Below the pieces are notes generated by a model that worked only from the letters and a program-made list of their open reading frames with translations, did no database searches and was not told the origin of the DNA. The position numbers and the translations under genes were made by a program. A stretch of DNA of 64,000 nt from Harmonia axyridis (taxonomy: Eukaryota; Arthropoda; Insecta; Coleoptera; Coccinellidae), in NCBI RefSeq assembly GCF_914767665.1, contig NC_059507.1, positions 16,616,001 through 16,680,000 on the forward strand, given 5' to 3'. Shown in pieces: positions 26,391 to 39,192 of the stretch. Numbering within the stretch: the stretch's first letter is position 1; every line of letters starts with the position of its first letter.

Positions 26391-29300
26391 AACAGTCCCT
26401 TTTACCAATGTGATTTCCTTAGACACGTGTGTCAAGCTTTCGTCCCAGTGCAATACGATGAAAAGTGTTAGAATGAGAAACATAGAAGGAAATAACAAAC
26501 AAATGAAATCAACAACAGAAGTCAGTCTTACATTTGTGGTTACAGCAGCAATTGACCTCACCACGTGGGAGATTATAGCTACCTGCGTGTCATCCGAGTC
26601 CAAGAAAATCAACAATGTGAAATGGCTTACTTGGATAATTGATCATTATACAGAAAGAAGGGAATAAGAACAGTCCCTTTTACCAATGTGATTTCCTTAG
26701 ACACGTGTGTCAAGCTTTCGTCCCTGAGCAAAACGATGAGAAGTGTTAGAATGAGAAACATTGAAGGAAATAACAAACAAATGAAATCAACAACAGAAGT
26801 CAGTCGTGCATTTGTGGTTACAGCAGCAATTGATTTTACCACGTGGGAGATTATAGCTACCTGCGTGTCATCCGAGTCCAAGAAAATCAACAATGTGGAA
26901 TGGCTTACTTGGATAATTGATCATTATACAGAAAGAAGGGAATAAGAACAGTCCCTTTTACCAATGTGATTTCCTTAGACACGTGTGTCAAGCTTTCGTC
27001 CCTGTGCAATACGATGAAAAGTGTTAGAATGAGAAACATAGAAGGAAATAACAAACAAATGAAATCAACAACAGAAGTCAGTCTTGCATTTGTGGTTACA
27101 GCAGCAATTGACCTCACCACGTGGGAGATTATAGCTACCTGCGTGTCATCCGAGTCCAAGAAAATCAACAATGTGGAATGGCTTACTTGGATAATTGATC
27201 ATTATACAGAAAGAAGGGAATAACAGTCCCTTTTACCACTGTGATTTCCTTAGACACGTGTGTCAAGCTTTCGTCCCTGAGGAAAACGATGAGAAGTGTT
27301 AGAATGAGAAACATTGAAGGAAATAACAAACAAATGAAATCAACAACAGAAGTCAGTCGTGCATTTGTGGTTACAGCAGCAATTGACCTCACCACGTGGG
27401 AGATTAGAGCTACCTGCGTGTCATCCGAGTCCAAGAAAATCAACAATGTGGAATGGCTTACTTGGATAATTGATCATTATACAGAAAGAAGGGAATAAGA
27501 ACAGTCCCTTTTACCACTGTGATTTCCTTAGACACGTGTGTCAAGCTTTCGTCCCTGTGCAATACGATGAAAAGTGTTAGAATGTGAAACATTGAAGTTA
27601 ATAACAAACAAATGAAATCAACAACAGTAGTCAGTCGTGCATTTGTGGTTACAGCAGCAATTGATTTCACCACGTGGGAGATTATAGCTACCTGCGTGTC
27701 ATCCGAGTCCAAGAAAATCAACAATGTGGAATATCGTACTTGGATAATTGATCATTAAACAGAAAAAAGGGAATTAGAAAAGTCCCTTTTACCAATGTGA
27801 TTTCCTTAGACACGTTTGTCAAGCTTTCGTCCCTGTGCAATACGATGAGAAGTGTTAGAAAGAGAAACATTGAAGGAAATAACAAACAAATGAAATCAAC
27901 AACAGAAGTCAGTCGTGCATTTGTGGTTACAGCAGCAATTGACCTCACCACGTGGGTGATTATAGCTACCTGCGTGTCATCCGAGTCCAAGAAAATCAAC
28001 AATGTGGAATGGCTTACTTGGATAATTGATCATTATACAGAAAGAAGGGAATAAGAACAGTCCCTTTTACCACTGTGATTTCCTTAGACATGTGTGTCAA
28101 GCTTTCGTCCCTGTGCAATACGATGAGAAGTAATAGAATGAGAAACATTGAAGGAAATAACAAACAAATGAAATCAACAACAGAAGTCAGTCGTGCATTT
28201 GTGGTTACAGCAGCAATTGATTTTACCACGTGGGAGATTATAGCTACCTGCGTGTCATCCGAGTCCAAGAAAATCAACAATGTGGAATGGCTTACTTGGA
28301 TAATTGATCATTATACAGAAAGAAGGGAATAAGAACAGTCCCTTTTACCAATGTGATTTCCTTAGACACGTGTGTCAAGCTTTCGTCCCTGTGCAATACG
28401 ATGAGAAGTGTTAGAAAGAGAAACATTGAAGGAAATAACAAACAAATGAAATCAACAACAGAAGTCAGTCGTGCATTTCAGGTTACAGCAGCAATTGATT
28501 TTACCACGTGGGAGATTATAGCTACCTGCGTGTCATCCGAGTCCAAGAAAATCAACAATGTGGAATGGCTCACTTGGATAATTGATGATTATACAGGAAG
28601 AAGGGAATAAGAACAGTCCCGATTACCAATGTGATTTCCTTAGACACGTGTGTCAAGCTTTCGTCCCTGTGCAATACGATGAAAAGTGTTAGAATGAGAA
28701 ACATAGAAGGAAATAACAAACAAATGAAATCAACAACAGAAGTCAGTCATGCATTTGTGGTTACAGCAGCAATTGACCTTACCACGTGGGAGATTATAGC
28801 TACCTGCGTGACATCCGAATCTAATAAAATCAACAATGTGGAATGGCTTACTTGGATAATTGTTCATTAAACAAAAAGAAGGGAATAAGAACAGTCCCTT
28901 ATAACAAAGTGGTTTCCATAGACACGTGTGTCAAGCTTTCGTCCCTGTGCAATACGATGAAAAGTGTTGGAATGAGAAACATAGAAGGAAATAACAAACA
29001 AATGAAATCAACAACAGAAGTCAGTCGTGCATTTGTGGTTACAGCAGCAATTGACCTTACCACGTGGGAGATTATAGCTACCTGCGTGACCTCCGAGTCC
29101 AAGAAAATCAACAATGTGGAATGGCTTACTTGGATAATTGTTAATTAAACAAAAAGAAGGGAATAAGAACAGTCCCTTATACCAAAGTGGTTTCCATAGG
29201 CACGTGTGTCAAGCTTTCGTCCCTGTGCAATACGATGAAAAGTGTTAGAATGAGAAACATAGAAGGAAATAACAAACAAATGAAATCAACAACAGAAGTC

Positions 29301-30299
29301 AGTCGTGCATTTGTGGTTACAGCAGCAATTGACCTTACCACGTGAGAGATTATAGCTACCTGCGTGACATCCGAGTCCAAGAAAATCAACAATGTGGAAT
29401 GGCTTACTTGGATAATTGATCATTATACAGAAAGAAGGGAATAAGAACAGTCCCTTTTACCAATGTGATTTCCTTAGACACGTGTGTCAAGCTTTCGTCC
29501 CTGTGCAATACGATGAGAAGTGTTAGAATGAGAAACATTGAGGGAAATAACAAACAAATGAAATCAACAACAGAAGTCAGTCGTGCATTTGTGGTTACAG
29601 CAGCAATTGATTTTGCCACGTGGGAGATTATAGCTACCTGCGTGTCCTCTGAGTCCAAGAAAATCAACAATGTGGAATGGCTTACTTGGATAATTGATCA
29701 TTATACAGAAAGAAGGAAATAAGAACAGTCCCTTTTACCAATGTGATTTCCTTAGACACGTTTGTCAAGCTTTCGTCCCTGTGCAATACGATGAAAAGTG
29801 TTAGAATGAGAAACATAGAGGGAAATAACAAACAAATGAAATCAACAACAGAAGTCAGTCGTGCATTTGTGGTTACAGCAGCAATTGACCTCACCACGTG
29901 GGAGATTATAGCTACCTGCGTGTCATCCGAGTCCAAGAAAATCAACAATGTGGAATGGCTTACTTGGATAATTGATCATTATACAGAAAGAAGGGAATAA
30001 GAACAGTCCCTTTTACCACTGTGATTTCCTTAGACATGTGTGTCAAGCTTTCGTCCCTGTGCAATACGATGAGAAGTAATAGAATGAGAAACATTGAAGG
30101 AAATAACAAACAAATGAAATCAACAACAGAAGTCAGTCGTGCATTTGTGGTTACAGCAGCAATTGATTTTACCACGTGGGAGATTATAGCTACCTGCGTG
30201 TCATCCGAGTCCAAGAAAATCAACAATGTGGAATGGCTTATTTGGATAATTGATCATTATACAGAAAGAAGGGAATAAGAACAGTCCCTTTTACCAATG
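26391..30299 (+). repeat. Mosaic satellite region, mostly D-tail
   Basis: Largely D-tail units, with a few H/N-tail units near 28.8-29.2 kb. Within it the pair 27803-28340 recurs at 29749-30286, exactly 1946 bp away, with a cacgtttgtc unit followed by a CATGTG/agaagtaatag unit. A 3-bp deletion near 27223 (ggaataacagtccc for ggaataagaacagtccc) gives one 275-bp unit. There are no genes. Confidence 0.7.
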
Positions 30300-31413
30300 T
30301 GATTTCCTTAGACACGTTTGTCAAGCTTTCGTCCCTGTGCAATACGATGAAAAGTGTTAGAATGAGAAACATAGAAGGAAATAACAAACAAATGAAATCA
30401 ACAACAGAAGTCAGTCGTGCATTTGTGGTTACAGCAGCAAATTGACCTTACCACGTGGGAGATTATAGCTACCTGCGTGACATCCGAATCTAATAAAATC
30501 AACAATGTGGAATGGCTTACTTGGATAATTGTTCATTAAACAAAAAGAAGGGAATAAGAACAGTCCCTTATACCAAAGTGGTTTCCTTAGACACGTGTGT
30601 CAAGCTTTCGTCCCTGTGCAATACGATGAGAAGTGTTAGAAAGAGAAACATTGAAGGAAATAACAAACAAATGAAATCAACAACAGAAGTCAGTCGTGCA
30701 TTTGTGGTTACAGCAGCAATTGATTTTACCACGTGGGAGATTATAGCTACCTGCGTGTCATCTGAGTCCAAGAAAATCAACAATGTGGAATGGCTTACTT
30801 GGATAATTGATCATTATACAGAAAGAAGGGAATAAGAACAGTCCCTTTTACCAATGTGATTTCCTTAGACACGTTTGTCAAGCTTTCGTCCCTGTGCAAT
30901 ACGATGAAAAGTGTTAGAATGAGAAACATAGAAGGAAATAACAAACAAATGAAATCAACAACAGAAGTCAGTCGTGCATTTGTGGTTACAGCAGCAAATT
31001 GACCTTACCACGTGGGAGATTATAGCTACCTGCGTGACATCCGAATCTAATAAAATCAACAATGTGGAATGGCTTACTTGGATAATTGTTCATTAAACAA
31101 AAAGAAGGGAATAAGAACAGTCCCTTATACCAAAGTGGTTTCCTTAGACACGTGTGTCAAGCTTTCGTCCCTGTGCAATACGATGAAAAGTGTTAGAATG
31201 AGAAACATAGAAGGTAATAACAAACAAATGAAATCAACAACAGAAGTCAGTCGTGCATTTGTGGTTACAGCAGCAATTGACCTTACCACGTGAGAGATTA
31301 TAGCTACCTGCGTGACATCCGAGTCCAAGAAAATCAACAATGTGGAATGGCTTACTTGGATAATTGTTCATTAAACAAAAAGAAGGGAATATGAGCAGTC
31401 CCTTATACCAAAG
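30300..31413 (+). repeat. Dimer tandem, 557-bp period
   Basis: Two copies of a two-monomer unit at an offset of 557. The first monomer of each has cacgtttgtc and the extra A (gcaaattgacc). The second follows an H-tail with ctaataaaatc. The two second monomers differ: the first is D-tail with agaaagagaaac, the second H-tail with gaaggtaataac. Confidence 0.7.
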
Positions 31414-31494
31414 TGGTTTCCTTAGACACGTGTGTCAAGCTTTCGTTCCTGTGCAATACGATGAAAAGTGTTAGAATGAGAAATATAGAAGGAA
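31413..31494 (+). repeat. 82-bp direct repeat, left of inversion
   Basis: Starts in the linker (gtggtttcc) and ends at aaatatagaaggaa, just before the inverted segment. It is repeated base for base at 31679-31760, 266 bp away. The distinctive cgttcctgtg and aaatatag variants are present in both copies. Confidence 0.85.
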
Positions 31495-31667
31495 GATCCA
31501 ATTATCCAAGTAAGCCATTCCACATTTTCTTGGACTCGGTGTCTAAGGAAACCACTTTGGTATAAGGGACTGTTCTTATTCCCTTCTTTTTGTTTAATGA
31601 ACAATTATCCAAGTAAGCCATTCCACATTGTTGATTTTATAAGATTCGGATGTCACGCAGGTAGCTA
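31495..31667 (-). repeat. Inverted, internally deleted satellite segment
   Basis: The only stretch of satellite on the opposite strand. Read on the minus strand it runs from tatagctacctgcg through an H-type tail to ccttagacac. It then jumps about 167 bp within the unit to cgagtccaagaa, loses a further 7 bp (aatcaac), and ends at ggataattggatc with one extra base. At the right edge GCAGGTA and TACCTGC (31657-31663 and 31668-31674) form a perfect 7-bp inverted repeat around a 4-bp spacer. The segment lies between two 82-bp direct repeats. The layout resembles a template-switching or fold-back replication event. Confidence 0.9.
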
Positions 31668-31678
31668 TACCTGCGTTT

Positions 31679-31760
31679 GTGGTTTCCTTAGACACGTGTG
31701 TCAAGCTTTCGTTCCTGTGCAATACGATGAAAAGTGTTAGAATGAGAAATATAGAAGGAA
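31679..31760 (+). repeat. 82-bp direct repeat, right of inversion
   Basis: Exact copy of 31413-31494. It continues into a normal monomer (ataacaaacaaatg), whereas the left copy is cut off by the inverted segment. Confidence 0.85.
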
Positions 31761-33352
31761 ATAACAAACAAATGAAATCAACAACAGAAGTCAGTCGTGC
31801 ATTTGTGGTTTCAGCAGCAATTGACCTTACCACGTGGGAGATTATAGCTACCTGCGGGACCTCCGAGTCCAAGAAAATCAACAATGTGGAATGGCTTACT
31901 TGGATAATTGTTAATTAAACAAAAAGAAGGGAATAAGAACAGTCCCTTATACCAAAGTGATTTCCTTAGACACGTGTGTCAAGCTTTCGTCCCTGTGCAA
32001 TACGATGAGAAGTGTTAGAATGAGAAACATAGAAGGAAATAACAAACAAATGAAATCAACAACAGAAGTCAGTCGTGCATTTGTGGTTACAGCAGCAAAT
32101 TGACCTTACCACGTGGGAGATTATAGCTACCTGCGTGACATCCGAATCTAATAAAATCAACAATGTGGAATGGCTTACTTGGATAATTGATCATTAAACA
32201 AAAAGAAGTGAATAAGAACAGTCCCTTATACCAAAGTGGTTTCCTTAGACACGTGTGTCAAGCTTTCGTCCCTGTGCAAAACGATGAAAAGTGTTAGAAT
32301 GAGAAACATAGAAGGAAATAACAAACAAATGAAATCAACAACAGAAGTCAGTCGTGCATTTGTGGTTACAGCAGCAATTGACCTTACCACGTGAGAGATT
32401 ATAGCTACCTGCGTGACATCCGAGTCCAAGGAAATCAACAATGTGGAATGGCTTACTTGGATAATTGTTAATTAAACAAAAATAAGGGAATATGAGCAGT
32501 CCCTTATACCAAAGTGGTTTCCTTAGACACGTGTGTCAAGCTTTCGTTCCTGTGCAATACAATGAAAAGTGTTAGAATGAGAAACATTGAAGGAAATAAC
32601 AAACAAATGAAATCAACAACAGAAGTCAGCCGTGCATTTGTGGTTACAGCAGCAATTGATTTTACCACGTGGGAGATTATAGCTACCTGCGTGTCATCCG
32701 AGTCCAAGAAAATCAACAATGTGGAATGGCTTACTTGGATAATTGATCATTATACAGAAAGAAGGGAATAAGAACAGTCCCTTTTACCAATGTGATTTCC
32801 TTAGACACGTGTGTCAAGCTTTCGTCCCTGTGCAATACGATGAAAAGTGTTAGAATGAGAAACATAGAAGGAAATAACAAACAAATGAAATCAACAACAG
32901 AAGTCAGTCTTGCATTTGTGGTTACAGCAGCAATTGACCTTTCCACGTGGGAGATTATAGCTACCTGCGTGTCATCCGAGTCCAAGAAAATCAACAATGT
33001 GGAATGGCTTACTTGGATAATTGATCATTATACAGAAAGAAGGGAATAAGAACAGTCCCCTTTACCAATGTGATTTCCTTAGACACGTGTGTCAAGCTTT
33101 TGTCCCTGAGCAAAACGATGAGAAGTGTTAGAATGAGAAACATTGAAGGAAATAACAAACAAATGAAATCAACAACAGAAGTCAGTCGTGCATTTGTGGT
33201 TACAGCAGCAATTGACCTCACCACGTGGGAGATTATAGCTACCTGCGTGTCATCCGAGTCCAAGAAAATCAACAATGTGGAATGGCTTACTTGGATAATT
33301 GATCATTATACAGAAAGAAGGGAATAAGAACAGTCCCTTTTACCACTGTGAT

Positions 33353-34186
33353 TTCCTTAGACACGTGTGTCAAGCTTTCGTCCCTGTGCAATACGATGAA
33401 AAGTGTTAGAATGTGAAACATTGAAGGAAATAACAAACAAATGAAATCAACAACAGAAGTCAGTCGTGCATTTGTGGTTACAGCAGCAATTGATTTTACC
33501 ACGTGGGAGATTATAGCTACCTGCGTGTCATCCGAGTCCAAGAAAATCAACAATGTGGAATGGCTTATTTGGATAATTGATCATTATACAGAAAGAAGGA
33601 AATAAGAACAGTCCCTTATACCAATGTGGTTTCCATAGACACGTGTGTCAAGCTTTCGTCCCTGTGCAATACGATGAGAAGTGTTAGAATGAGAAACATC
33701 GAAGGAAATAACAAACAAATGAAATCAACAACAGAACTCAGTCGTGCATTTGTGGTTACAGCAGCAAATTGACCTTACCACGTGGGAGATTATAGCTACC
33801 TGCGTGACATCCGAATCTAAGAAAATCAACAATGAGGAATGGCTTACTTGGATAATTGTCAATTAAACAAAAAAAAAGGAATAAGAACAGTCCCTTATAC
33901 CAAAGTGGTTTCCTTAGACACGTTTGTCAAGCTTTCGTCCCTGTGCAATACGATGAAAAGTGTTAGAATGAGAAACATCGAAGGAAATAACGAACAAATG
34001 AAATCAACAACAGAAGTCAGTCGTGCATTTGTATTACAGCCGCAATTGACCTCACCACGTGGGAGATTATAGCTACCTGCGTGTCATCCGAGTCCAAGAA
34101 AATCAACAATGTGGAATGGCTTACTTGGATAATTGATCATTATACAGAAAGAAGGGAATAAGAACAGTCCCTTTTACCACTGTGAT
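33353..34186 (+). repeat. Trimer (834 bp), copy 1
   Basis: Three units repeated at 34187-35020. Markers are aatgtgaaacattg in the first, the extra A in the second, and gtcaattaaacaaaaaaaaagg before a cacgtttgtc unit. The third unit has a 1-bp deletion near 34032 (gtattacagc for gtggttacagc), which offsets the 279-bp unit and keeps the period at 834. The right half of that unit also diverges from its partner. Confidence 0.75.
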
Positions 34187-35020
34187 TTCCTTAGACATGT
34201 GTGTCAAGCTTTCGTCCCTGTGCAATACGATGAAAAGTGTTAGAATGTGAAACATTGAAGGAAATAACAAACAAATGAAATCAACAACAGAAGTCAGTCG
34301 TGCATTTGTGGTTACAGCAGCAATTGATTTTACCACGTGGGAGATTATAGCTACCTGCGTGTCATCCGAGTCCAAGAAAATCAACAATGTGGAATGGCTT
34401 ACTTGGATAATTGATCATTATACAGAAAGAAGGAAATAAGAACAGTCCCTTATACCAATGTGGTTTCCATAGACACGTGTGTCAAGCTTTCGTCCCTGTG
34501 CAATACGATGAGAAGTGTTAGAATGAGAAACATCGAAGGAAATAACAAACAAATGAAATCAACAACAGAACTCAGTCGTGCATTTGTGGTTACAGCAGCA
34601 AATTGACCTTACCACGTGGGAGATTATAGCTACCTGCGTGACATCCGAATCTAAGAAAATCAACAATGAGGAATGGCTTACTTGGATAATTGTCAATTAA
34701 ACAAAAAAAAAGGAATAAGAACAGTCCCTTATACCAAAGTGGTTTCCTTAGACACGTTTGTCAAGCTTTCGTCCCTGTGCAATACGATGAAAAGTGTTAG
34801 AATGAGAAACATCGAAGGAAATAACAAACAAATGAAATCAACAACAGAAGTCAGTCGTGCATTTCAGGTTACAGCAGCAATTGATTTTACCACGTGGGAG
34901 ATTATAGCTACCTGCGTGTCATCCGAGTCCAAGAAAATCAACAATGTGGAATGGCTCACTTGGATAATTGATCATTATACAGGAAGAAGGGAATAAGAAC
35001 AGTCCCGATTACCAATGTGA
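34187..35020 (+). repeat. Trimer (834 bp), copy 2
   Basis: Tandem copy of 33353-34186. Its first unit has CATGTG where copy 1 has CACGTG. Its third unit switches to the gcatttcaggtt / tacaggaag type, pointing to conversion or a crossover inside that monomer. Confidence 0.75.
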
Positions 35021-35301
35021 TTTCCTTAGACACGTGTGTCAAGCTTTCGTCCCTGTGCAATACGATGAAAAGTGTTAGAATGAGAAACATAGAAGGAAAT
35101 AACAAACAAATGAAATCAACAACAGAAGTCAGTCGTGCATTTGTGGTTACAGCAGCAATTGACCTCACCACGTGGGAGATTATAGCTACCTGCGTGTCAT
35201 CCGAGTCCAAGAAAATCAACAATGTGGAATGGCTTACTTGAATAATTGATCATTATACAGAAAGAAGGGAATAAGAACAGTCTCTTTTACCAATGTGATT
35301 T

Positions 35302-35579
35302 CCTCAGACACGTGTGTCAAGCTTTCGTCCCTGAGCAAATCGATGAGAAGTGTTAGAATGAGAAACATTGAAGGAAATAACAAACAAATGAAATCAACAA
35401 CAGAAGTCAGTCGTGCATTTGTGGTTACAGCAGCAATTGACCTTACCACGTGAGAGATTATAGCTGCCTGCGTGACATCCGAGTCCAAGAAAATCAACAA
35501 TGTGGAATGGCTTACTAGGATAATTGTTCATTAAACAAAAAGAAGGGAATATGAGCAATCCCTTATACCAAAGTGGTTT
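35302..35579 (+). repeat. Chimeric monomer
   Basis: The left half matches units that begin cctcagacacg with a gagcaaaacg-like block (compare about 37528 and 44200). The right half has gctgcctgcg and cttactagg, as in units near 12.4, 21.6 and 24.6 kb. The join lies between about 35350 and 35460, where the two types are identical. It marks the left edge of the segment shared with 24610-26390. Confidence 0.7.
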
Positions 35580-35829
35580 CCTTAGACACGTGTGTCAAGC
35601 TTTCGTTCCTGTGCAATACGATGAAAAGTGTTAGAATGAGAAACATAGAAGGAAATAACAAACAAATGATATCAACAACAGAAGTCAGTCGTGCATTTGT
35701 GGTTACAGCAGCAATTGACCTTACCACGTCGGAGATTATAGCTACCTGCGTGACCTCCGAGTCCAAGAAAATCAACAATGTGGAATGGCTTACTTGGATA
35801 ATTGTTAATTAAACAAAAAGAAGGGAATA

Positions 35830-38580
35830 ACAACAATCCCTTTTACCAATGTGATTTCCTTAGACACGTGTGTCAAGCTTTCGTCCCTGTGCAATACGAT
35901 GAGAAGTGTTAGAATGAGAAACATTGAAGGAAATAACAAACAAATGAAATCAACAACAGAAGTCAGTCGTGCATTTGTGGTTACAGCAGCAATTGACCTC
36001 ACCACTTAGGAGATTATAGCTACCTGCGTGTCATCCGAGTCCAAGATTATCAACAATGTGGAATGGCTTACATGGATAATTGATCATTATACAGAAAAAA
36101 GGGAATAAGAACAGTCCCTTTTACCAATGTGATTTCCTTAGACACGTGTGTCAAGCTTTCGTCCCTGTGCAATACGATGAGAAGTGTTAGAATGAGAAAC
36201 ATTGAAGGAAATAACAAACAAATGAAATCAACAACAGAAGTCAGTCGTGCATTTGTGGTTACAGCAGCAATTGATTCTACCACGTGAGAGATTATAGCTA
36301 CCTACGTGTCATCCGAGTCCAAGAAAATCAACAATGTGGAATGGCTTACTTGGATAATTGATCATTATACAGAAAGAAGGGAATAAGAACAGTCCCTTTT
36401 ACCAATGTGATTTCCTAAGACACGTGTGTCAAGCTTTCGTCCCTGTGCAATACGATGAAAAGTGTTAGAATGAGAAACATAGAAGGAAATAACAAACAAA
36501 TGAAATCAACAACAGAAGTCAGTCGTGCATTTGTGGTTACAGCAGCAATTGACCTTACCACGTGGGAGATTATAGCTACCTGCGTGACCTCCGAGTCCAA
36601 GAAAATCAACAATGTGGAATGGCTTACTTGGATAATTGTTAATTAAACAAAAAGAAGGGAATAACAACAATCCCTTTTACCAATGTGATTTCCTTAGACA
36701 CGTGTGTCAAGCTTTCGTCCCTGTGCAATACGATGAGAAGTGTTAGAATGAGAAACATTGAAGGAAATAACAAACAAATGAAATCAACAAAAGAAGTCAG
36801 TCGTGCATTTGTAGTTACAGCAGCAATTGACCTCACCACGTAGGAGATTATAGCTACCTGCGTGTCATCCGAGTCCAAGATTATCAACAATGTGGAATGG
36901 CTTACATGGATAATTGATCATTATACAGAAAAAAGGGAATAAGAACAGTCCCTTTTACCAATGTGATTTCCTTAGACACGTGTGTCAAGCTTGCGTCCCT
37001 GTGCAATACGATGAGAAGTGTTAGAATGAGAAACATTGAAGGAAATAACAAACAAATGAAATCAACAACAGAAGTCAGTCGTGCATTTGTGGTTACAGCA
37101 GCAATTGATTTTACCACGTGGGAGATTATAGCTACCTGCGTGTCATCCGAGTCCAAAAAAATCAACAATGTGGAATGGCTTACTTGGATAATTGATCATT
37201 ATACAGAAAGAAGGGAATAAGAACAGTCCCTTTTACCAATGTGATTTCCTTAGACACGTGTGTCAAGCTTTCGTCCCTGTGCAATACGATGAAAAGTGTT
37301 AGAATGAGAAACATAGAAGGAAATAACAAACAAATGAAATCAACAACAGAAGTCAGTCGTGCATTTGTGGTTACAGCAGCAATTGACCTCACCACGTGGG
37401 AGATTATAGCTACCTGCGTGTCATCCGAGTCCAAGAAAATCAACAATGTGGAATGGCTTACTTGAATAATTGATCATTATACAGAAAGAAGGGAATAAGA
37501 ACAGTCTCTTTTACCAATGTGATTTCCTCAGACACGTGTGTCAAGCTTTCGTCCCTGAGCAAAACGATGAGAAGTGTTAGAATGAGAAACATTGAAGGAA
37601 ATAACAAACAAATGAAATCAACAACAGAAGTCAGTCGTGCATTTGTGGTTACAGCAGCAATTGACCTCACCACGTGGGAGATTATAGCTACCTGCGTGAC
37701 ATCCGAGTCCAAGGAAATCAACAATGTGGAATGGCTTACTTGTATAATTGTTAATCAAACAAAAAGAAGGGAATAACAACAATCCCTTTTACCAATGTGA
37801 TTTCCTTAGACACGTGTGTCAAGCTTTCGTCCCTGTGCAATACGATGAGAAGTGTTAGAATGAGAAACATTGAAGGAAATAACAAACAAATGAAATCAAC
37901 AACAGAAGTCAGTCGTGCATTTGTGGTTACAGCAGCAATTGACCTCACCACGTGGGAGATTATAGCTACCTGCGTGTCATCCGAGTCCAAGAAAATCAAC
38001 AATGTGGAATGGCTTACTTGGATAATTGATCATTATACAGAAAGAAGGGAATAAGAACAGTCCCTTTTACCAATGTGATTTCCTTAGACACGTGTGTCAA
38101 GCTTTCGTCCCTGTGCAATACGATGAGAAGTGTTAGAATGAGAAACATTGAAGGAAATAACAAACAAATGAAATCAACAACAGAAGTCAGTCGTGCATTT
38201 GTGGTTACAGCAGCAATTGATTTTACCACGTGGGAGATTATAGCTACCTGCGTGTCATCCGAGTCCAAGAAAATCAACAATGTGGAATGGCTTACTTGGA
38301 TAATTGATCATTATACAGAAAGAAGGGAATAAGAACAGTCCCTTTTACCAATGTGATTTCCTTAGACACGCGTGTCAAGCTTTCGTCCCTGTGCAAAACG
38401 ATGAAAAATGTTAGAATGAGAAACATAGAAGGAAATAACAAACAAATGAAATCAACAACAGAAGTCAGTCTTGCATTTGTGGTTACAGCAGCAATTGACC
38501 TCACCACGTGGGAGATTATAGCTACCTGCGTGACATCCGAGTCCAAGAAAATCAACAATGTGGATTGGCTTACTTGGATA
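35830..38580 (+). repeat. 10-monomer block, copy E1
   Basis: About ten units recurring at 42502-45252, exactly 6672 bp (24 monomers) away. Ordered markers are ccacttagg, cctaagacacg, aagcttgcgtccc, cttgaataattg, cctcagacacg, ttgtataattg, and finally gacacgcgtgtc with gaaaaatg. A single-copy change lies near 36790 (aacaaaagaag). Confidence 0.8.
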
Positions 38581-39192
38581 ATTGATCATTATACAGAAAG
38601 AAGGGAATAAGAACAGTCCCTTTTACCAATGTGATTTCCTTAGACACGTGTGTCAAGCTTTCGTCCCTGTGCAATACGATGAGAAGTGTTAGAATGAGAA
38701 ACATTGAAGGAAATAACAAACAAATGAAATCAACAACAGAAGTCAGTCGTGCATTTGTTGTTACAGCAGCAATTGACCTCACCACGTGGGAGATTATAGC
38801 TACCTGCGTGACATCCGAGTCCAAGAAAATCAACAATGTGGAATGGCTTACTTGGATAATTGATCATTATACAGAAAGAAGGGAATAAGAACAGTCCCTT
38901 TTACCAATGTGATTTCCTTAGACACGCGTGTCAAGCTTTCGTCCCTGTGCAAAACGATGAAAAATGTTAGAATGAGAAACATAGAAGGAAATAACAAACA
39001 AATGAAATCAACAACAGAAGTCAGTCTTGCATTTGTGGTTACAGCAGCAATTGACCTCACCACGTGGGAGATTATAGCTACCTGCGTGACATCCGAGTCC
39101 AAGAAAATCAACAATGTGGATTGGCTTACTTGGATAATTGATCATTATACAGAAAGAAGGGAATAAGAACAGTCCCTTTTACCACTGTGATT
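38359..39192 (+). repeat. Dimer-related block with MluI-bearing units
   Basis: The units at about 38364 and 38920 appear identical at a 556-bp spacing. Both have gacacgcgtgtc, which abolishes the first CACGTG and creates an MluI site, plus gaaaaatg, gtcagtcttgc and gtggattgg. The unit between them is an ordinary D-tail unit with catttgttgtt. Related units lie at about 40588 and 45036. Confidence 0.8.

Larger units (their letters stand above)
1..31494 (+). repeat. 278-bp satellite array, left segment
   Basis: The 278-bp unit repeats without interruption, for example at 1, 279 and 557. Units differ by a few substitutions and rare indels of 1-4 bp. Most carry a HindIII site (AAGCTT), a first CACGTG box near unit positions 9-14 and a second near 147-152, taking the start at tccttagaca. 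The satellite structure is certain. Its chromosomal position, probably centromeric or pericentromeric, is inferred. There are no genes here: the open frames on both strands are by-products of the repeat. Confidence 0.98.

Noticed and set aside
31495..31667. A foldback transposon or terminal inverted repeat element
   Set aside because: All its bases derive from the satellite monomer, there is no target duplication of transposon type, and the flanking 82-bp repeat is monomer sequence.
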